Source: Borborobacter arsenicus | Lineage (GTDB): Bacteria; Pseudomonadota; Alphaproteobacteria; Rhizobiales; Rhizobiaceae | Assembly: GCF_003934165.1 (NCBI RefSeq) | Contig: NZ_RKST01000001.1 | Coordinates: 310,001-374,000, forward strand | Length of the DNA stretch: 64,000 nucleotides | Direction: 5' to 3' | Part shown: positions 1 to 10,099 of the stretch, piece after piece | How the letters are laid out: every line of letters begins with the position of its first letter | How positions within the stretch are numbered: the first letter of the stretch is position 1 | Program-made: the position numbers and the translations under genes | The notes under the pieces: generated by a model | What the model saw: the letters and a program-made list of their open reading frames with translations, nothing else | Databases searched by the model: none | Told to the model about the DNA's origin: nothing

Positions 1-133
1 TTAGGTCACGAACCTACAGCCCTTGATCGTTCGCGATTTGACTACAGACTGTCTTGTGGTGCTCTCTTCCATCAGACGTGTTGACTGCAGATATGCAGGG
101 ACGACACTTCTCGCATTTTTCCAGGAGGTAGCC

Positions 134-1087
134 ATGAGCTTGCAACTGACAGGAATTCACCATCTCACTGCCATTACCGCCAATGCGCCCGGCAACCTTC
201 ATTTCTATACCAAGATACTGGGCATGCGCCTGGTCAAGAAAACGGTGAACCAGGACGATACCAGCGCCTATCATCTGTTCTACGCCGACGGCGAAGCCAC
301 ACCCGGCAGCGACCTTACCTTCTTCGACTGGCCCGTAGCCCCAGAACGGCGCGGGACCCACAGCATTGCCCGTACCGGCCTGCGGGTTGGCAGCGAGGCG
401 AGCCTGAAATGGTGGAATGACCACTTGACGGAAAATGGCGTCAAGACCGGCGAAATCACCGATATCGGCGGTCATAAGGCGCTGGATTTCGAGGACCCCG
501 AAGGGCAGCGCCTGCGCCTGATCGACGATGGCGGTATCGGCCAATCCCACCCCTGGGACAAAAGCCCGATCCCGGCCGAACACCAGATCAGGGGCCTGGG
601 GCCGATCACCATCAGCGTGCCTGATATCGCCAATACCGAGGCGGTGCTGACGCAGGTGATGAACATGCGCAAGGTGCGTGACTATTCCTCGCCCGATGGC
701 GAAGGCCAGATCCATGTCTTCGAGATGGGCAATGGCGGGCCGGCGGCCGAGCTTCATGTTGCCGTCCAGCCAGGGTTGCCGGTTGCTGGTCAGGGTGCCG
801 GTGCCGTGCATCATGTCGCGTTCCGCGCTCCGGATCAGGAAACGCTGCATCAGTGGACACAGCGGCTTCGCGACTTCCGCCTGCCCTCGAGCGGCGAGGT
901 CGAACGCTACTACTTCCGCTCGCTCTATTTCCGCGAGCCGAACGGCATATTGTTCGAGATCGCAACGGACGGACCCGGCTTTGCCGTGGACGAACCGCTC
1001 GAAACCCTGGGCGAAAGCCTCTCGCTGCCGCCCTTCCTTGAAGGAAAGCGCGACTGGATCGAGCGCAATTTGAAACCCTTGTCCTGA
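134..1087 (+). CDS. VOC-family ring-cleaving dioxygenase (glyoxalase fold)
   Basis: A 317-residue protein with two tandem vicinal-oxygen-chelate modules (about residues 5-140 and 150-310), the layout of the MhqO/YkcA class of putative ring-cleaving dioxygenases that act on catechol- or hydroquinone-like compounds. The N-terminus reads [15 protein letters not shown], giving the expected metal-ligand His near residue 9; a second module begins near [15 protein letters not shown] and ends with [18 protein letters not shown], which carries the usual C-terminal Glu ligand. The start at 134 follows an AGGAGGT ribosome site; a longer in-frame reading from 23 lacks one. It stands alone and converges on anmK. 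The substrate cannot be told from sequence, and such genes are often annotated only as glyoxalase family. Confidence 0.9.
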   Translation: MSLQLTGIHHLTAITANAPGNLHFYTKILGMRLVKKTVNQDDTSAYHLFYADGEATPGSDLTFFDWPVAPERRGTHSIARTGLRVGSEASLKWWNDHLTENGVKTGEITDIGGHKALDFEDPEGQRLRLIDDGGIGQSHPWDKSPIPAEHQIRGLGPITISVPDIANTEAVLTQVMNMRKVRDYSSPDGEGQIHVFEMGNGGPAAELHVAVQPGLPVAGQGAGAVHHVAFRAPDQETLHQWTQRLRDFRLPSSGEVERYYFRSLYFREPNGILFEIATDGPGFAVDEPLETLGESLSLPPFLEGKRDWIERNLKPLS

Positions 1088-1095
1088 TGCAAACA

Positions 1096-1136
1096 GCCTG
1101 CCTGGGATTTCACCCCCCGGGCAGGCCCATTTTATC
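1096..1136 (+). terminator. terminator-like hairpin between converging genes
   Basis: GCCTGCC (1096-1102) pairs with GGCAGGC (1120-1126), extended inward by a wobble and GGG/CCC, and is followed by a short T-rich stretch (TTTTAT). It lies just after the dioxygenase stop and overlaps the last codons of the converging anmK gene, so it may end the rightward transcript. Confidence 0.5.
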
Positions 1137-2258
1137 CGGCTGGGCCAGAATGCCGCCGGTCACCGCTTCGTGGCAGCCTGTGGTGGTCGGGAAAGTCAGC
1201 GGCAACCCCTTCAACGAACGAACGGCAAGGAAGGCCCAGGCTTCCGCCTCGGTCGCATCTCCGTCGAGGCCGGCGTCTTCGGCCACGATAACGGTGGCAC
1301 CCATCTTTTCAGCACCTGTGCGCAGATCGCCGACGATATGAGGGTTTTTACGGCCGCCGCCGCACACGATCCACAATCGAGGCGGCTCCGGCATGTGCTC
1401 GGTAGCTTTCAGGATCGCTTTGGCCGAAACGGCGGCCAGTGTGCGTGCGCCGTCCGACAATTCCAGGCCCTCCGCGAGAGCCAGCGTGAAATCATTGCGG
1501 TCGAGCGATTTCGGCCCGGATTTAAGGAAGAAGGGGGCCGCCATATAGCGCTCGACCACTCCGGCCACGACATGGCCCTCGCTGGCGATCGCGCCATCCG
1601 CGTCGAATGGAACCCCACCCTCGCGCAACACCCATTGGTCGATAAGTGCATTGCCCGGGCCGGTATCGAAGGCGATGGGATCGCCAGCTGCCGGCACATA
1701 GGTGATGTTCGAAATCCCGCCGATATTGACGAACACGACGGGAAAGCCACCGGCATAAGGTTCGGGCAGGCAGCGCGCTAGGGCGTCATGGTAAGCCGGC
1801 ACCAGCGGCGCGCCCTGCCCGCCATGCGCCATATCGTTGGCGCGCATATCGTAAACGACCGGCAGGCCGGTTTGCCGCGCCAGCAGCGCCCCGTCGCCCA
1901 ATTGCACAGTGATACCGGCTTGCGGCCGGTGCAAAACCGTCTGGCCGTGAAAGCCGATGACCTCCGGCCTGCCCCAATCGCCGGCAGAGGAACTCAGGAA
2001 TGCCTCGACAGCGCGTGCATGGCGGATGGTGATTTCATGTTCGAGCTCGACGAGTTCGCCCGGTCGCTCCTGCCGCTTCACGATTTGCCGGGCAGTTTCC
2101 AGCGATGCCTCGATACGCTTGCGGAATTCAGCTTCGTAAGGCACGAACAACGAGGGTCCGGCCTCGATTGCGCTCACCCCGTCCGTTTTCAGTATCGCGA
2201 CGTCGATGCCGTCCATCGAGGTGCCGCTCATCAGGCCGATTGCGCAGATTGTCGCCAT
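1110..2258 (-). CDS. anmK: anhydro-N-acetylmuramic acid kinase
   Basis: AnmK phosphorylates and opens 1,6-anhydro-MurNAc released by lytic transglycosylases, giving MurNAc-6-phosphate for cell-wall recycling in the cytoplasm. The 382-residue product starts [20 protein letters not shown], the family's N-terminal phosphate-binding signature, and later contains [22 protein letters not shown] and [11 protein letters not shown], all typical of AnmK. The start at 2258 is chosen because the SGTSMDG motif then sits at the normal distance from the N-terminus; 19 further codons upstream are possible but unlike the family. It is divergent from tyrS, a pairing common in alphaproteobacteria. No other muropeptide recycling gene is adjacent. 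Confidence 0.95.
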   Translation of the reverse strand: MATICAIGLMSGTSMDGIDVAILKTDGVSAIEAGPSLFVPYEAEFRKRIEASLETARQIVKRQERPGELVELEHEITIRHARAVEAFLSSSAGDWGRPEVIGFHGQTVLHRPQAGITVQLGDGALLARQTGLPVVYDMRANDMAHGGQGAPLVPAYHDALARCLPEPYAGGFPVVFVNIGGISNITYVPAAGDPIAFDTGPGNALIDQWVLREGGVPFDADGAIASEGHVVAGVVERYMAAPFFLKSGPKSLDRNDFTLALAEGLELSDGARTLAAVSAKAILKATEHMPEPPRLWIVCGGGRKNPHIVGDLRTGAEKMGATVIVAEDAGLDGDATEAEAWAFLAVRSLKGLPLTFPTTTGCHEAVTGGILAQPDKMGLPGG

Positions 2259-2357
2259 TTCTCGTGCCGTTCTTGTGATTCCCTGGCGGCGGATGCTAAA
2301 CGGCCGGAACCACACTTACCACGGCCCGATGCGCCGCGGTGTTTCGGGAAACAGAGA

Positions 2358-3611
2358 ATGTCCAGCTTCAAATCCGATTTCCTGCGCATCCTTTCCGAGC
2401 GCGGCTTCATTCACCAGACATCCGACGATGCCGGGCTCGACAAACTGTTCGCAACCGAAACCGTCTCGGCCTATATCGGCTTCGATCCGACGGCATCCAG
2501 CCTGCATGCCGGCGGGTTGATCCAGATCATGATGCTGCATTGGATGCAGAAGACCGGCCACCGGCCGGTCGCGCTGATGGGCGGCGGCACAGGCATGGTC
2601 GGCGATCCGTCCTTCAAGGACGAGGCGCGCAAGCTGATGACGCCAGAAACCATTCAGGCCAATATAGACGGCATCAAGAAGGTGTTTGCCAACTACCTGA
2701 CCTTCGGCGACGGTCCGCGCGATGCGCTGATGGTCAATAATGCGGAGTGGCTGCTGCCACTGAACTATCTGGAATTTCTGCGCGACGTCGGCCAGCACTT
2801 CTCGGTCAACCGCATGCTGGCCTTCGATTCGGTCAAGCAGAGGCTGGATCGCGAGCAATCACTGTCGTTCCTCGAATTCAACTACATGATCCTGCAGGCC
2901 TATGACTTCGTGGAACTGAACAAGCGCTATGGCCTGCGTCTGCAAATGGGCGGTTCGGACCAGTGGGGCAACATCGTCAACGGCATCGACCTTGGCCACC
3001 GGCTGGGCACGCCGCAGCTCTATGCGCTGACCTCGCCCTTGCTCACCACCGCCTCGGGCGCCAAGATGGGCAAGTCGATGAATGGCGCGGTCTGGCTCAA
3101 TGCCGACATGCTCTCGCCCTATGACTTCTGGCAATATTGGCGCAACACCGAGGACGCCGACGTCGAGCGCTTCCTGAATCTCTACACGACCTTGCCGATG
3201 GACGAGATCGCACGGCTCGGCAAGCTTGGCGGCGCCGAGATCAACGATGCCAAGAAGGTGCTCGCCACCGAGGTGACCGCGATGCTGCACGGTCGCGAGG
3301 CTGCCGAACAGGCAGCGGAAACCGCCCGCAAGACCTTCGAGGAAGGCGCGCTTGCCGATACGCTGCCGACGGTCGAGATCGGCAAGGACGATTTGCAGGC
3401 CGGCATCGGCATCCTCACCCTGTTCGTCAATGCCGGGCTTGCCGGTTCGAATGGCGAGGCCCGCCGTCATATTCAGGGCGGCGCGGTACGCCTCAACGAC
3501 ACGCCGATCACCGACGACCGGCGCGCGGTGACATCGGCCGACCTCACCGGCGACGGGGTACTGAAACTGTCGCTCGGCAAGAAGAAGCACATATTGGTGC
3601 GGCCGGTATAA
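2358..3611 (+). CDS. tyrS: tyrosyl-tRNA synthetase
   Basis: Class I aminoacyl-tRNA synthetase that charges tRNA-Tyr; 417 residues, the usual bacterial length. Visible are the HIGH-equivalent within [12 protein letters not shown], the tyrosine/tRNA pocket segments [10 protein letters not shown] and [11 protein letters not shown], the KMSKS-equivalent KMGKS, and a C-terminal S4 RNA-binding domain ([21 protein letters not shown] onward). The ATG at 2358 follows ACAGAGA; the frame is open far upstream but that part is antisense to anmK and not tyrS-like. Essential housekeeping gene. Confidence 0.97.
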   Translation: MSSFKSDFLRILSERGFIHQTSDDAGLDKLFATETVSAYIGFDPTASSLHAGGLIQIMMLHWMQKTGHRPVALMGGGTGMVGDPSFKDEARKLMTPETIQANIDGIKKVFANYLTFGDGPRDALMVNNAEWLLPLNYLEFLRDVGQHFSVNRMLAFDSVKQRLDREQSLSFLEFNYMILQAYDFVELNKRYGLRLQMGGSDQWGNIVNGIDLGHRLGTPQLYALTSPLLTTASGAKMGKSMNGAVWLNADMLSPYDFWQYWRNTEDADVERFLNLYTTLPMDEIARLGKLGGAEINDAKKVLATEVTAMLHGREAAEQAAETARKTFEEGALADTLPTVEIGKDDLQAGIGILTLFVNAGLAGSNGEARRHIQGGAVRLNDTPITDDRRAVTSADLTGDGVLKLSLGKKKHILVRPV

Positions 3612-3622
3612 AGGCGACCGCG

Positions 3623-6600
3623 TTACTGGAACTCGAAGATCGACCGGAAGATCCCCGGTGCGATTACCGATAGCGGGTTGATCTGCAGCGTCGGCGACTT
3701 AGCCTTGCCGGCAAGCTTGTAGGTCACGCCGATCAGGCCCCGGTCGCGGCCATTGCCAAGGATCAGCCCGACCAGCGGAAGCTCTCCGAAAAGCCGGTTG
3801 AGGCCATAGGCCGGCATGAAGGTTCCGGTCATGGCCATGTTGCCGTCCGGATCGTAAAGGGTTCCCTGGAAGGTGGTCCCGATTAAGGGGCCGCGCAATA
3901 CGCCGTTTTCGATTTTCAAATAGCCGTCACCTTTTTCGAGACGCGCTGCGCCACGTTCGAACTGCACCCGCGATGTATCGATGTCGCGCTTGACTGCCTG
4001 ATTGAGGCTGCGCTGATCTCCGGGCGGGGTTGTCGAGACGATCGAGGCAAGCTTGGGCTCGTTGACGAGCCAGAAATCGCGTGCATCGACCTGGCCGCGC
4101 ATCGGTCCGTTGCCCTCCGCCGCCAGCGCAAGTTTTATGACGCCGCCTTCCATGTGCTCGTAAACGTTCAGGAAGCGCAAGATCGCGCCCGCATCGGCAG
4201 ATTGCATCTGCAGCCCGCGCCGGCCGGCCTCCCGCGTGCTGCTGCGCACCGAGAGTGCGGCACCCGAGCCAAGAGCGGCGGTAGCGTCGAGACCATCCAG
4301 CCGTGCACCCTTACCGTTGTAGCTGAGCTTGACGTTGGACAGTTTTTCGCCGCCAAAGCCGGTGATCGTCTTCACCTCAAGACCGAGTGAAACCGCGGGG
4401 CTTTCGGTGGACCGGCCGCCTGCCCCGGTGCTGGATGTAAACTGCTTGATGATCGAACGGGCATCAAAGGCGCTGCCATTGACCTGCACGGCATAGGATT
4501 TTCCCTTGCGCTCGATTGCTACGGCAACATCGTCGCCGCGGTTCAACCTGACATTGGTGAACTTGGCCGACGCCAGTTCGCCATCCGCAAGCGTTACCGC
4601 TCCGCCAATGGCAAAGGATTTCCCCTCCAGCAGAAAGTTCGAAAGCGTGGAAACGCCATCCGCCGTTTTGAGCTTAAAACTGACATCCGCCTTGATGCCC
4701 GTCCCCTTCGACCAGCCGACCCAGGGGATATCAAGCCTAGCACCGGTAAGGTCGGCCGTGACGTTACGCTCGCCTTTGCCGGTTGCGTCAAGATCGACCC
4801 GAACCGTGCCCGAAACCAGGGCGTTGAGCCCCGGCGCGACTGCCTTGCGTGCCGCATCGTCGAGAACAAGCTGCACCTTGCGCTGGCGCTCCGGCCCATC
4901 CTGCCGCAACGGCTCGACCATGGATATCTCGGCTGGCACGCCGTTGAGCTTGCCCTTGGCGTTGATCAGCGCCTGGGCGGGCTCCACGACGATCGTGCCA
5001 TCGGCCTCGCTCAGCTTCTGGCCATCCAGCGCCTCGGTTAGCGTCAAGCCCTTGTAGTCAAGCGCCACGCGCCAGGTCAGCTTGCTGGCATCGATACCTT
5101 TCTGCAGCGGTATCTGCGCCTTGACGTTGCCGCTCACCTGTCCGCTGAAATGTTCAGGCTTGAGCCCGACATGGCGCATGGCGTTGATCGGCTCGTAGGA
5201 GGCCAGTTCCGTAATGGCATCGGCATCGCCGACCACGTCCATGTCCAGCAGGCCGATCAATGGCGGGCGATTGGCGTGTTCGATGCGCAGCGTGCCTCTG
5301 GTGGCTGCAACCGAGCGTCCGCTCGGCATGTAGACGGTGCCGGTCGACAGCGAGATATCGACATCATTGCCGTGGAATTCGATCACGCCCACGGCATCGC
5401 GCACCGGCGGGATCAGCCCGGCCGTGTCGAAACGCGTATCGTCCACCTCGAAACGCCCCGACACTTCCTCGGCCGAGAGTGGAATGCCGTTGCCGAGCCG
5501 TGCCGGAACGACCTGAAAATGGATCTGACCATCAAGCACCCGCCCGCCAAACAAGTGGTCGAGCACCCATTTTCTCGCGCCATGGGCGGCAAACCACGGC
5601 CATAGCTGCTTGGCGTGGGAAACAGGCATGTCGTGGACGGTAAAGGCAAGCATGATTCCCGGTGCATTGCCTGGCGAAAATTCCAGCGAGGCCCGGCCCA
5701 GTGCCTCGCCCTGCCCGCTCTTGATCGCGATGTCGTCGGCCTTAACCAGATTTACATCTGCATCATAGACGCCCCGGATACGTGCCAGGAAGGCAAGCGC
5801 CGGCTCGGGCGATTCCTCCGGCGCCAGCCTGGTACGGGTAGTGACCAGTTCATAGCGATAGACCGGTTTCTCGCCGGCCTCGCCACTGGGCGGCTTTGGG
5901 CCGATGGCGCCGTTGAATTCCAGGTCGGTGCGGCCGCTCACCACACGCAACCTGTCGAGTTCGATCTTGTTCGTTCCTTCGACCAGGGAAGCATCGAGAT
6001 CAACGCTCCCCGAAAACACGCCTTCCTTACCAAGGTCCAACACTGCGTCCAGTCGCAGCGCGGCCGACAGGCGGTCGGCGTCGTCGCCGATGCCTTCGCG
6101 GCCGGTGATCTTGATGTCGAAGGCCCCCATCTCGCTCCTGTTGCCGCCAGTTCCCGGCGCCTCGCTGGCGACGGGTTCGAGCGAAGGCGCGTTTACCGCC
6201 ATATCGAGCCGGGAGATGCGGCGCGAAACGATGTCTCGAGCCGCGGTTCCGCCCAACGTCATTGTCCTTCCGTCGACCGCGATCTCGGCCGCAAAGGCCA
6301 GAATGCCCGGTTCGGATTCGGAAAGATCGGCGCTAACGATGTGGACAACCCGCACCTGCCCCTCCTCGGGAAGGGCAAATTCGACGTTCTCCAACTCGAT
6401 TCGGCGCGTCGAACCGGCATTCAGCGCATCGAGAACCCGGTGAACCTGCCCGAAGATCAGCTTCGCCAGCTTGTCCGGATCGATCAACCCTTCGCTGTTC
6501 TTCAGGACCGCCGTCCAATCGCCGCGGTCGGCCAGCGGCATCGCCGCTATCGCAATCCGCGCATCGGAAATCCTGGCGCTGCCCAGACGGACATCGCCCG

Positions 6601-7027
6601 ACAGAAGCGGCAGGAAACGCAGGCCGAAGCGCACCTGGCCGGCATCGACGACGCTTGCGCCATCGGCCGCCTTCACGCTCAAATCACGCACATCGAGCGC
6701 GACAAGGCGCGGACCGTCGAGCGAAATGCCTGTCGGCCCCATGGCAAGGCTGACATCTGTGCCCGCAATGACCTCTATGGCGCTCTCGGCCTGCGCGCGC
6801 AGCCGCTCCGTGCCCAGACCTGAAATACCGACCAGGAAAACAATGCCGGCAAGCAATCCCGTGACGGTGGCTGCTATCGCGACCGCCCCAACGACAACCC
6901 GCATTGCGCGCCGCATGAGCCCACGGCGTTTGCGTGCCACACCTACCGCCGACGGGAACGCGCCAAGATCTTTGATCTCGTCACGCCGAAAACGTATCTT
7001 TTCGTGCTTTTCTAGCTCTTGGCCCAC
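3623..7027 (-). CDS. AsmA/YhdP-like membrane protein (DUF3971)
   Basis: A 1134-residue protein of the YhdP/DUF3971-AsmA group, large envelope proteins thought to move phospholipid between the inner and outer membranes. A cytoplasmic basic stretch (residues 1-42) is followed by one membrane helix (about 43-70, VVVGAVAIAATVTGLLAGIV), then a very long periplasmic part of repeated beta-rich segments (AsmA-like) ending PLVGLILGNGRDRGLIGVTYKLAG and SIFEFQ, the usual C-terminal signature. The start is GTG at 7027, preceded by ACGGGAC; a later ATG at codon 38 would remove the conserved EKIRFRRDEI segment. It converges on tyrS (11 bp apart) and is divergent from the peroxiredoxin gene. Confidence 0.85.
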   Translation of the reverse strand: MGQELEKHEKIRFRRDEIKDLGAFPSAVGVARKRRGLMRRAMRVVVGAVAIAATVTGLLAGIVFLVGISGLGTERLRAQAESAIEVIAGTDVSLAMGPTGISLDGPRLVALDVRDLSVKAADGASVVDAGQVRFGLRFLPLLSGDVRLGSARISDARIAIAAMPLADRGDWTAVLKNSEGLIDPDKLAKLIFGQVHRVLDALNAGSTRRIELENVEFALPEEGQVRVVHIVSADLSESEPGILAFAAEIAVDGRTMTLGGTAARDIVSRRISRLDMAVNAPSLEPVASEAPGTGGNRSEMGAFDIKITGREGIGDDADRLSAALRLDAVLDLGKEGVFSGSVDLDASLVEGTNKIELDRLRVVSGRTDLEFNGAIGPKPPSGEAGEKPVYRYELVTTRTRLAPEESPEPALAFLARIRGVYDADVNLVKADDIAIKSGQGEALGRASLEFSPGNAPGIMLAFTVHDMPVSHAKQLWPWFAAHGARKWVLDHLFGGRVLDGQIHFQVVPARLGNGIPLSAEEVSGRFEVDDTRFDTAGLIPPVRDAVGVIEFHGNDVDISLSTGTVYMPSGRSVAATRGTLRIEHANRPPLIGLLDMDVVGDADAITELASYEPINAMRHVGLKPEHFSGQVSGNVKAQIPLQKGIDASKLTWRVALDYKGLTLTEALDGQKLSEADGTIVVEPAQALINAKGKLNGVPAEISMVEPLRQDGPERQRKVQLVLDDAARKAVAPGLNALVSGTVRVDLDATGKGERNVTADLTGARLDIPWVGWSKGTGIKADVSFKLKTADGVSTLSNFLLEGKSFAIGGAVTLADGELASAKFTNVRLNRGDDVAVAIERKGKSYAVQVNGSAFDARSIIKQFTSSTGAGGRSTESPAVSLGLEVKTITGFGGEKLSNVKLSYNGKGARLDGLDATAALGSGAALSVRSSTREAGRRGLQMQSADAGAILRFLNVYEHMEGGVIKLALAAEGNGPMRGQVDARDFWLVNEPKLASIVSTTPPGDQRSLNQAVKRDIDTSRVQFERGAARLEKGDGYLKIENGVLRGPLIGTTFQGTLYDPDGNMAMTGTFMPAYGLNRLFGELPLVGLILGNGRDRGLIGVTYKLAGKAKSPTLQINPLSVIAPGIFRSIFEFQ

Positions 7028-7122
7028 ACGTTGTCCCGTTGCGGCATTTCAATCGTGGACGAATCCTTGAACATCCTTATATCTCTGACCCGCGGCACAT
7101 AGCATTAAACAAGGACATGGGT

Positions 7123-7590
7123 ATGGCTGAACTGGAACAAGGGCAGATTGCGCCGAACTTCAACCTCCCGCGCGACGGCGGCGGCACGCTGGCGCTTGAC
7201 GAGTTGCGGGGCAGGAAAGTCGTGCTCTATTTCTACCCCAAGGATGACACCAGCGGTTGTACAGCCGAATCTATCGATTTCTCCACCCGCAGATCAGAAT
7301 TCGAAAAAGCGGGCGCAATCGTCATCGGCATGTCGCCCGATAGCATCAAGAAACATGACAAATTCAAGGCCAAGCACGGTCTTGAGATCGATTTGATCGC
7401 CGACGAGGAACGTAAGACGCTCGAGGCTTATGGCGTGTGGGTCGAAAAAAGCATGTATGGCCGTAAATATATGGGCGTGGAGCGTTCCACCTTCCTGATC
7501 GACGCCGGCGGCAAGATCGCCAAAATCTGGCGCAAGGTGAAAGTGCCGGGGCACGCCGAGGAAGTACTAGGCGCCGTTCGCGCGATCTAG
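7123..7590 (+). CDS. bcp: thioredoxin-dependent peroxiredoxin, Bcp/PrxQ family
   Basis: Reduces peroxides in the cytoplasm. A 155-residue thioredoxin-fold protein with FYPKDDTSGCTAESIDF holding the peroxidatic Cys46. The second cysteine that Bcp proteins such as that of E. coli carry five residues later is replaced by Ile51, and no other cysteine exists in the protein, so it is a one-Cys form. Two ATGs are close (7117 and 7123); AAGGA at 7111-7115 fits only the second at normal spacing. It is divergent from the AsmA-like gene and followed by the small membrane peptide. Confidence 0.93.
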   Translation: MAELEQGQIAPNFNLPRDGGGTLALDELRGRKVVLYFYPKDDTSGCTAESIDFSTRRSEFEKAGAIVIGMSPDSIKKHDKFKAKHGLEIDLIADEERKTLEAYGVWVEKSMYGRKYMGVERSTFLIDAGGKIAKIWRKVKVPGHAEEVLGAVRAI

Positions 7591-7663
7591 GGTCAGGATC
7601 GAGCGGAACCATTCTCCGGCAGCGGCATTTGTCTTTCAACTGATGCAAGCCGGGAGAAAGTCA

Positions 7664-7738
7664 ATGCGCAGTATTCTGCTCTGGTTGCTGGGAGTTCCGA
7701 TCCCGATTATCATTCTGCTGTGGTTTTTCATGCGCTAG
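7664..7738 (+). CDS. 24-residue hydrophobic membrane peptide
   Basis: A short frame beginning ATG at 7664 after a good ribosome site (GGGAGAAAG, 7652-7660) and ending TAG at 7738. The product starts MRSILLWLLGVPIPIIILLW and ends FFMR: a single membrane-spanning segment with a basic residue at each end and a central proline kink. It sits 73 bp after the peroxiredoxin stop and directly before a strong rho-independent terminator, which supports it as the last gene of that transcript. Function unknown. Confidence 0.6.
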   Translation: MRSILLWLLGVPIPIIILLWFFMR

Positions 7739-7764
7739 CAAGCATGAATCCAGCCAGATTTCAG

Positions 7765-7790
7765 AAAACCTCGCTTCGGCGAGGTTTTTT
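7765..7790 (+). terminator. rho-independent terminator
   Basis: A 10-bp stem AAAACCTCGC / GCGAGGTTTT around a TTCG tetraloop (7775-7778), ending in a run of six T. It closes the bcp and small-peptide transcript. The A-rich left flank could also serve the opposite strand. Confidence 0.92.
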
Positions 7791-7912
7791 ATTGTCACTC
7801 CATTTATGCAATCCAAGGTTGAATTAACCAAGAATGGTTGTCGGGAAAAGCTTTATTAACCCTAACAATGTGTAATCCCGCCATTGCTCTCTGGGTATGG
7901 AAGTTCGGTCCC

Positions 7913-9205
7913 GTGAAACAATCTGGTCAGGCGACGGTCTTCGGCAGGCGCAAAGAACCGCATATGGTGATCATCGCCCGTGGCAACGATATCCGGCATT
8001 TCACAGTCCGGCCCTGGATGGCGGCATTCATCGGTTCTGCCCTCGCGGCGGTGGCAATGGGTTATCTGCTAGCTACCTCCTACCTTGTCCTGCGCGACGA
8101 CCTGATCGGCGCGACGACGGCGCGGCAGGCGCGCATGCAGCAAGCCTATGAAGATCGCATCTCGGCACTCCGCGCACAGGTAGACCGCATCACCAGCCGG
8201 CAACTGCTCGATCAGCAACTCGTGGAAACCAAGGTCGGCGAACTGCTGCAGCGCCAGTCGCAACTGACCATGCGCCATGGCCGGCTTGGCCCGCTGCTCG
8301 ACAGGGCTGAAGCCGCCAGCACGAACCTGCCGGCATCCGCGCCGACGCCGATGGAAAAGCCCGAGATCCGTGCGAGCCTGGGTTTGGATATTCCAAACGC
8401 GCCTGTCCCCGAACTCGCCTATGCCTCCACCTCGGGGTCGGCAGCGGACCCATTCGCGTTCTTATCGGCACAAAAGGCAGATAGACCGGCGGTTCCTTCT
8501 TCAGCTGATCAGGCCGACAGGCTTTTCGTAGCTATTAACCAGTCACTGCGCTCCATAGAAAACGAGCAGATGGAGCGCATTACCTCGCTGGCACAGAACG
8601 CTTACGAAACCGCGGACGCGATTTCCGAAGCGCTTGAGACTGCCGGCCTGTCAGTCGATGTCGATATCGACAAGGACGCCATGGGCGGTCCGTTGATCGC
8701 TGTCGACAATCCGACCGCCTTCGATACCAAGGTCCGGGAACTCGATGAAGCGCTCGACATGCTCGATAAAATGAAGAAGGAGACAAGCCGGCTGCCGCTC
8801 GCCAATCCCGCGCCTGGCCGTTCGATTTCCAGCACATTCGGCGTGCGCAAGGACCCGCTTCTGGGCACGCCTGCGCTTCATTCCGGCATGGATTTCCGCT
8901 TGCCGGCGGGTTCGGCTGCACGCGCAACTGCTGCAGGAACGGTGGTCAAGGCCGGCTGGAATGGCGGTTATGGCAGGATGGTCGAAATCGACCATGGCGG
9001 CGGCTTTGCCACGCGCTATGCCCATCTGAGCAAGATCGAGGTGAAGGAAGGCCAGAAGATCGGCAAGGGAGAAGTTGTCGGCAGGGCCGGCAGCAGCGGC
9101 CGCTCGACGGGTCCCCATCTTCACTACGAAGTGCGCCACAATGGCACCGCGGTCAATCCCGTGCGCTTCCTAAAGCTCGGCAGGCAAGTCAGCCAGTATC
9201 TTTGA
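7913..9205 (+). CDS. M23-family (LytM) metallopeptidase, membrane-anchored
   Basis: Periplasmic peptidoglycan endopeptidase or activator. The protein has one N-terminal membrane segment (about residues 43-65, WMAAFIGSALAAVAMGYLLA), a coiled coil (about 70-130) and a C-terminal LytM domain with intact zinc ligands: H323 and D327 in HSGMD, and H402/H404 in GPHLH. Between coiled coil and peptidase is a low-complexity linker. The start is uncertain: GTG at 7913 has GGAAG upstream and gives KQSGQATVFGRRKEPH, typical of the rhizobial family; an ATG at 7868 in the same frame is possible. The upstream terminator separates it from bcp. Intact ligands argue for an active enzyme rather than an EnvC/NlpD-type activator. 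Confidence 0.88.
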   Translation: MKQSGQATVFGRRKEPHMVIIARGNDIRHFTVRPWMAAFIGSALAAVAMGYLLATSYLVLRDDLIGATTARQARMQQAYEDRISALRAQVDRITSRQLLDQQLVETKVGELLQRQSQLTMRHGRLGPLLDRAEAASTNLPASAPTPMEKPEIRASLGLDIPNAPVPELAYASTSGSAADPFAFLSAQKADRPAVPSSADQADRLFVAINQSLRSIENEQMERITSLAQNAYETADAISEALETAGLSVDVDIDKDAMGGPLIAVDNPTAFDTKVRELDEALDMLDKMKKETSRLPLANPAPGRSISSTFGVRKDPLLGTPALHSGMDFRLPAGSAARATAAGTVVKAGWNGGYGRMVEIDHGGGFATRYAHLSKIEVKEGQKIGKGEVVGRAGSSGRSTGPHLHYEVRHNGTAVNPVRFLKLGRQVSQYL

Positions 9206-9241
9206 AAGAAGGGAGCCAGAGGGCGCCCTTCCCTGCTCAGG

Positions 9242-10099
9242 TCAGATTGCCGACTTGCGGCTTTCCTCGACATAGGCCTGCCGCAGCCGGCGAGCCACCG
9301 GTCCGGGCTGCCCATCGCCCACCGCGGCCCCATCGATTTCGATGACCGGGCAGACAAAGCCGGTCGCGGAAGTGGTGAAGGCTTCGCGGGCGGCTTGCGC
9401 TTCCGCAATGGTAAAGGGGCGTTCCTCAACCTTCATCTGGAGGTCGCGCGCGCATTTCAGCACGGCTGCGCGAGTGATGCCGGCCAGGATGTGACTTGAA
9501 AGGTCGCGTGTGACGATGGTGCCGTCCTGCGTCACGATATAGGCGTTGTTGGATGTGCCTTCGGTGACGACCCCATCCTCCACCAGCCAGGCATCGTCAG
9601 CGCCCTTTTCCCGTGCGATCATCTTGGCCATCGATGGGTAGAGCAGTTGCACCGTCTTGATGTCGCGCCGGCCCCATCTGATATCTTCGATCGAAACGAT
9701 CCGTGCACCCCGATCAGCCAGCGGATTGTCGACGACCGCCTTGGACTGGGTGAACAGGATCAGGGTGGGCGGTGTTGCCGCAGACGGAAACACGAAATCG
9801 CGATCGGCCACGCCTCTCGTGACCTGGAGATAGACAAGACCCTCCGTCACCTCGTTGCGAACGATAAGCTCGCGATGGATCGACAGAAGCTCCTCCTGCG
9901 AACACGGCATCTCCATCTTGAGTTCCGCCAGCGATCTGCGCAGGCGCGCGGCATGCCCGGCGAAATCAACGAGCTTGCCGTCGATCACCGACGTGACCTC
10001 GTAGACCCCATCGGCAAACAAGAAGCCGCGATCGAAAACCGAGATCTTTGCATCCGGTTCGGGAACATAATTCCCATTCACATAGACTATGCGTTCCAT
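9242..10099 (-). CDS. D-amino acid aminotransferase (class IV PLP transaminase)
   Basis: Exchanges amino groups between D-amino acids and 2-oxo acids, supplying D-Glu/D-Ala for peptidoglycan. The 285-residue protein shows the class IV fold: FDRGFLFADGVYEV near the N-terminus, the PLP-binding lysine (K148) in WGRRDIKTVQLL, and the glycine/threonine PLP-phosphate loop EGTSNNAYIV with ILAGITRAAVL. FDRGFLFADGVYEV is characteristic of D-alanine transaminase rather than branched-chain transaminase or ADC lyase. ATG at 10099 follows CGGAAAATTCG. It converges on the M23 peptidase gene. Confidence 0.9.
   Translation of the reverse strand: MERIVYVNGNYVPEPDAKISVFDRGFLFADGVYEVTSVIDGKLVDFAGHAARLRRSLAELKMEMPCSQEELLSIHRELIVRNEVTEGLVYLQVTRGVADRDFVFPSAATPPTLILFTQSKAVVDNPLADRGARIVSIEDIRWGRRDIKTVQLLYPSMAKMIAREKGADDAWLVEDGVVTEGTSNNAYIVTQDGTIVTRDLSSHILAGITRAAVLKCARDLQMKVEERPFTIAEAQAAREAFTTSATGFVCPVIEIDGAAVGDGQPGPVARRLRQAYVEESRKSAI

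Noticed and set aside
9209-9240. Terminator between the M23 peptidase and the aminotransferase
   Set aside because: GGGAGCC/GGGCGCCC-type pairing is imperfect and lacks a T-run on either strand; not supported well enough to list.
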